NCBI GenBank assembly: GCA_030524175.1
Contig: JAUNHC010000041.1
Span: 1-44,365, forward strand
From: Eubacteriales bacterium
Lineage (GTDB): Bacteria; Bacillota; Clostridia; Lachnospirales; Lachnospiraceae
Length of the DNA stretch: 44,365 nt
Direction: 5' to 3'
This document shows, piece after piece, positions 41,115-44,365 of this stretch; positions within the stretch are counted from its first letter, which is position 1, and every line of letters starts with the position of its first letter. A program made the position numbers and the translations under genes. Below the pieces are notes generated by a model. That model saw only the letters and a list, made by a program, of their open reading frames with translations, was not told where the DNA came from and searched no databases.

Positions 41115-43160
41115 TCATCTAAATCTTTCCTCAATGATTACATAAGAATATGGCTCCAATGATATTGTATATTCTTTTTTACAGATTCTGACAGTCTCCT
41201 TCATATGTACCGGATGGAGATTCAGAGCTATGCTTTTTCCGCCCTTTTTAGGAAGTATCCGCAGGTTTTGCGCCTGCTCAACCTTTGGTTCTATCCCTAA
41301 CAATGCTGCTGCTCTCAGTACAAATTGAGCTGAAGAATAAAGGCGTGTCTGCTGGGCAAAAGGAAGTATCAGCACCTGGCCTTCTCCGTAAGACTGCAGA
41401 GCAGCACATGGTTTTCCATGACGCTCCCGGGCTACAATACATTCTTCCCGGACCTGTATGGGCTGAACATTATAACCGATATCATATTCCTCATCTCCCC
41501 AGACTGCCTTCTGCTGGTCCTCGTCTGCCTGGGGACATTCTTCAGCACGGATACCCAAAGCCTCTGCCAGTACCTTACAGGGATTTCTTCTCCGGTCCTT
41601 TAAAGGGATACGTCCGCCGATGATCAGTTTTCCTCCACAGGAGACATAATCCAGCAGTTTTTCCTGGATTTCTCTGTCCATTTCTTCATCTGATACGATC
41701 CACAGGCATGGCTCCTTTTGTAATACTTCCAAAGGCTCCGTCTGGAAATCCAGGATTTTAGGGGTGAATCCCGCTTTCTTCAGTTGATAAAAGGTTCCGT
41801 CTCCGTTTTTAGCTGTCGGTTTCCAAATCAATCCCGGATCCTTCTTAATTCCCAAAGCAATGTCATAACGAAGACTTTCCTGGAAAATATCCTTATCTTT
41901 TTTCATATGAATAAGTGAATCCCTGATTCCATAAAAGCGTTCTGTCCTGGCCCCCTCTAATGTAACCGGCGCCTGCCAGTTATGGTCTGTTCCGTAAAAT
42001 CCCTGGCCTATTCTATTTTTTCCCCCGGCAAACAAAAACATGTTGATTCCCCGATACCCCGCCGCCATGGTCCAGATGTTAAAGATATATAGCTCCGGCC
42101 CATAGATTTTAGGCTCATCCAGCCAGTATCCGCTTTCCTGCTCGGCTACCCAGGGTGTACAATGGAGAAAATTCTTCATATATTCCGCTCCGAATTCACA
42201 GAAATATGTGGCGCTTTTCATATCTAAACTGCCGTTCAGGGAGTAATAGCAGTCCACGCTCATACAAATCCATGGATTTTTCTTCTTGTTTCCATAGTGC
42301 AGAGACAATGCCCTTGGATTATATGCATTATGAGTAAAAGTGGTCTGTATCCCATTTTTTTCCGCAAAGCTGCGCAAGGTACGGAAATATGCGGGATAAT
42401 AGTAATCATAATAAAATTCCAAATGTTCATTTTCCGCCAGTTCCCGGTTGGCTGATTCCAGATGGTGCGGCTCCACAGTACACAAATCTTTAAATTCCGC
42501 ACCATAAGCCTCAGAAAGCACCTCTGCTGTTCCGTATTTGGCTTTAAGGTAAGAGGGCAGCAGCCCGTTTTCTTTTCCAATCCCAAGAGTGACTGGATTT
42601 CTGTCATCCACATCTTCTCCCGGGATTTCATTACATAACTGAAGCATAACAATATTCCCCCGGGGAGACATATGCCGCCTTATTACATGGCATACAGCTT
42701 CATACCATTTCTCCACGGCTTTTAAAAACTGAGGATGATTATGTGATGCAAAATTCACATTTCCGGTATTTACATAGTGTCCCTCTGAAAACCCTTTTAC
42801 ATGAGCATCCGGATAGTTTTTTGTAAACCATACAGGAACCCCTAAATCTGTGCTTTCAGCATAGATATATGGCCCTATCCTGATAAACCCCAAAAGATTT
42901 TTCTTTTCAGTCAATTCGATCCAGGCGGAAAGATCCAGATTTTCTTCTGTTTCCCCATTAAAATCAAATTTATCTTCCTTATACTCATGGAGATGCCAGG
43001 GAACATAATAGGCAACCGCGTTACATCCACATTCAACCAGCCTGTCCAAAACCAACTCCCAATTCTCTTTGGGAATGCGGAAATAATGAATTTCTCCGCA
43101 TAAAAGAAATTCCTTTTTTCCGTTTATATAAAATTCCTGTTCTCTTATCTGGAAATCCAT
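41115..43160 (-). CDS. GH35-like beta-galactosidase/glycosidase
   Basis: 681 residues, no signal peptide. The N-terminal barrel starts like GH35 enzymes (FLLCGEIHYFRIPKENWE; NAVAYYVPWHLHE). The probable acid/base is Glu178 in LQLCNEIPGE and the probable nucleophile is Glu340 in WVAEQESGYW. A Rossmann-like second domain (about 450-570) and a small beta domain follow. GH35 enzymes usually remove beta-galactose. The ATG follows a strong GGAGGTGAT site in the end of the GH172 gene, so the two are co-translated. An intracellular substrate delivered by a transporter to the right is likely. Confidence 0.8.
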   Translation of the reverse strand: MDFQIREQEFYINGKKEFLLCGEIHYFRIPKENWELVLDRLVECGCNAVAYYVPWHLHEYKEDKFDFNGETEENLDLSAWIELTEKKNLLGFIRIGPYIYAESTDLGVPVWFTKNYPDAHVKGFSEGHYVNTGNVNFASHNHPQFLKAVEKWYEAVCHVIRRHMSPRGNIVMLQLCNEIPGEDVDDRNPVTLGIGKENGLLPSYLKAKYGTAEVLSEAYGAEFKDLCTVEPHHLESANRELAENEHLEFYYDYYYPAYFRTLRSFAEKNGIQTTFTHNAYNPRALSLHYGNKKKNPWICMSVDCYYSLNGSLDMKSATYFCEFGAEYMKNFLHCTPWVAEQESGYWLDEPKIYGPELYIFNIWTMAAGYRGINMFLFAGGKNRIGQGFYGTDHNWQAPVTLEGARTERFYGIRDSLIHMKKDKDIFQESLRYDIALGIKKDPGLIWKPTAKNGDGTFYQLKKAGFTPKILDFQTEPLEVLQKEPCLWIVSDEEMDREIQEKLLDYVSCGGKLIIGGRIPLKDRRRNPCKVLAEALGIRAEECPQADEDQQKAVWGDEEYDIGYNVQPIQVREECIVARERHGKPCAALQSYGEGQVLILPFAQQTRLYSSAQFVLRAAALLGIEPKVEQAQNLRILPKKGGKSIALNLHPVHMKETVRICKKEYTISLEPYSYVIIEERFR

Positions 43161-43161
43161 C

Positions 43162-44238
43162 TCAGATCACCTCCAGCCCGTCCCTGTCCGGCAGCCTGTG
43201 AAATACTCGGTGAGGTTCTGCCTGATACCAGTAGACAACCGATGAGATGTCATCCTTCAAGGGCAGAAATTCTTTAAATCCATTTCTCCACCCAAGCGCC
43301 TGCATAGTAACCTTCAGATTTTTTTCAAAGTATATAGGATCCGTAACATGAAAACGGTACATACCAAACCTCTGATTCAGCTGATAAGCCCCCGAGGGAC
43401 ATATTACCTGGTTCAGACCGCAGTAGAGATTACTGTACTGCCTGTATGTCCCTTTAGGCTCCTCAAAGCTCCAGGCGCCTCCGAAATAGTCCTCCGTCCC
43501 CGTACCGCATATGGTAGGAAAAGCATCATCATCATCCATATAAAACTTAATCTCCCCTTCCCCCCACCAGTAATTATTGTTAGCCTGCCAGGCCATATAT
43601 GTCCCTACATACTGTCCGCACCCTTCAATATTATCTGCCAGTACATATGGCTCTCCGTATGTAAGAGGATTGGTTCGCCTGAACTGTGCGTGAAAATAAC
43701 CCAGGCTTTCATTTTCTGTACTTACTCTGCATAAATCATAGTTGATCTGATAGAAGTAAGTCTCTTCTTTTTTCCCTATATTCTCCACTGTTATCCTGGC
43801 CTTTTTCCTAAAGGGCATGGGGAAATAACAATTATACCCGCCTGCCGGATTCACATTAATAGGAAGAGCCGACACATAGGAGGGCGTACTCCATCCGCAG
43901 CAGAAGAAATCTCCTATTGGCACCTCCACAGAAGGGTTTTCCTCTCCATCCCAATAAATCCTGAATATCAGCCACCTAAGTGTCTCCGGAAAGCAAGTCA
44001 TCCACATACTTCGGATCACTCCTTCCCCATCAATCTCTGCGATTTCTGCAGTCTCTCCCGGCTGGATCTGAATACACGGACTTACCTTCCACCCCTGTCC
44101 CAGCCGGAAAGCCGGACTGGATTCATCCAAAGGAACTGCCATACCGCCCCTGCCCTTTTCTCCTTTTGGGTTTTCCGCACTGACAGAGCGGCTGACCCGA
44201 TGCTCCAGACGGTATAAATCTGATAAAAATCCATTCAT
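43162..44238 (-). CDS. GH172 family glycosidase (DUF2961)
   Basis: About 358 residues from the ATG at 44238 (GAGG about 9 bases upstream); a GTG at 44253 would add five residues. It is recognised as DUF2961/GH172 by GEGEIKFYMDDDDAFPTICG and GTGTEDYFGGAWSF. The conserved Glu of GTEDYF and the Glu pair in GEGE are the likely active-site acids. Characterised members act on alpha-D-fructofuranosides (including difructose anhydride) or alpha-D-arabinofuranosides. It lies just ahead of the GH35-like gene and behind a MalG-type permease remnant, so it probably belonged to a transporter-linked operon. Confidence 0.88.
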   Translation of the reverse strand: MNGFLSDLYRLEHRVSRSVSAENPKGEKGRGGMAVPLDESSPAFRLGQGWKVSPCIQIQPGETAEIAEIDGEGVIRSMWMTCFPETLRWLIFRIYWDGEENPSVEVPIGDFFCCGWSTPSYVSALPINVNPAGGYNCYFPMPFRKKARITVENIGKKEETYFYQINYDLCRVSTENESLGYFHAQFRRTNPLTYGEPYVLADNIEGCGQYVGTYMAWQANNNYWWGEGEIKFYMDDDDAFPTICGTGTEDYFGGAWSFEEPKGTYRQYSNLYCGLNQVICPSGAYQLNQRFGMYRFHVTDPIYFEKNLKVTMQALGWRNGFKEFLPLKDDISSVVYWYQAEPHRVFHRLPDRDGLEVI

Positions 44239-44257
44239 GAATTTATTCCTCACTTTC

Positions 44258-44315
44258 CTAAGATTTTACTGCCCCGGCCGACAAACCGGATACTACCTGC
44301 TCCTGAAGCAGGAGT
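44258..44315 (-). pseudogene. C-terminal remnant of a MalG-type permease gene
   Basis: In the minus-strand frame ending with the TAG at 44258-44260, the last residues read LLLQEQVVSGLSAGAVKS, the unmistakable tail of MalG-type sugar permeases. Going upstream, the frame hits a TAG near 44342-44344, inside a group of small palindromes. Either an element has interrupted the gene, or a frameshift lies between 44316 and 44345. It is the natural upstream partner of the GH172 gene, 20 bases away. The window ends before the rest can be seen. Confidence 0.6.
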
Positions 44316-44353
44316 GCGACGTGAAGTCGCGTAATGAATTGCTAACTGTTAGC
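44300..44353. repeat. Cluster of three small palindromes at the right edge
   Basis: CTCCTG/CAGGAG (44300-44314), GCGAC/GTCGC (44316-44330) and GCTAAC/GTTAGC (44341-44353) follow one another. The first is inside the permease remnant; the other two lie where its homology stops. They look like the end of a small repeated element, cut by the window edge. Confidence 0.45.
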
Positions 44354-44365
44354 TACCCTATCCAT

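Overview
The window looks like a chromosomal segment of a gut-type Bacillota, most likely Clostridia/Lachnospiraceae. The evidence is AGGAGG ribosome sites, YesM/YesN two-component pairs beside CUT1 sugar transporters, many glycoside hydrolases, and the 3' end of a formate-tetrahydrofolate ligase gene at the left edge. Most genes lie on the minus strand. I saw no rRNA, tRNA, CRISPR array, phage gene or transposase.

Left part (1-9.1 kb): after the end of fhs comes a minus-strand locus for an imported oligosaccharide, in transcription order sensor kinase, AraC-type response regulator, solute-binding protein, two permeases and a GH31 alpha-glycosidase (alpha-xylosidase-like). The GH31 gene is preceded by a 50-bp tandem repeat in which every unit carries a Shine-Dalgarno core. 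At 9.2-13.9 kb an AraC regulator, a DUF4867 cupin-like protein, an L-fucose-isomerase-family protein and a xylulokinase form a pentose or deoxysugar catabolic operon.

Middle part (14.1-21.7 kb): a minus-strand operon encodes a lipoprotein (propeller-like N-terminus plus solute-binding C-terminus), a long membrane-fusion adaptor and a MacB-core-like membrane protein, with no ATPase. It diverges from an OmpR-type regulator and kinase pair. Between them lie four direct repeats spaced exactly 11 bp apart, the spacing of a PhoB/OmpR-type box. I regard this as the best candidate for an undescribed system.

21.8-31.4 kb: a DUF2804 protein and a FadR-type regulator, then an eight-gene minus-strand operon. 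It holds a complete branched-chain-amino-acid-type ABC transporter followed by an HpcH/HpaI-type aldolase, a short-chain dehydrogenase and a DapA/NanA-type lyase. The enzymes argue that the transporter carries a sugar acid or other hydroxy/keto acid rather than amino acids. A 144-bp MITE-like inverted repeat separates this operon from the FadR gene.

Right part (31.6-44.4 kb): a second CUT1 transporter operon with a probable (alpha/alpha)6 glycosidase diverges from its own YesM/YesN pair. Then come an epimerase-like dehydrogenase and, convergent with it, GH35-like and GH172 hydrolase genes. At the extreme right edge is the C-terminal remnant of a third MalG-type permease, interrupted upstream by a stop codon and a cluster of small palindromes. 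Neither CUT1 operon encodes an ATPase, so both probably use a shared MsmX-type ATPase encoded elsewhere.
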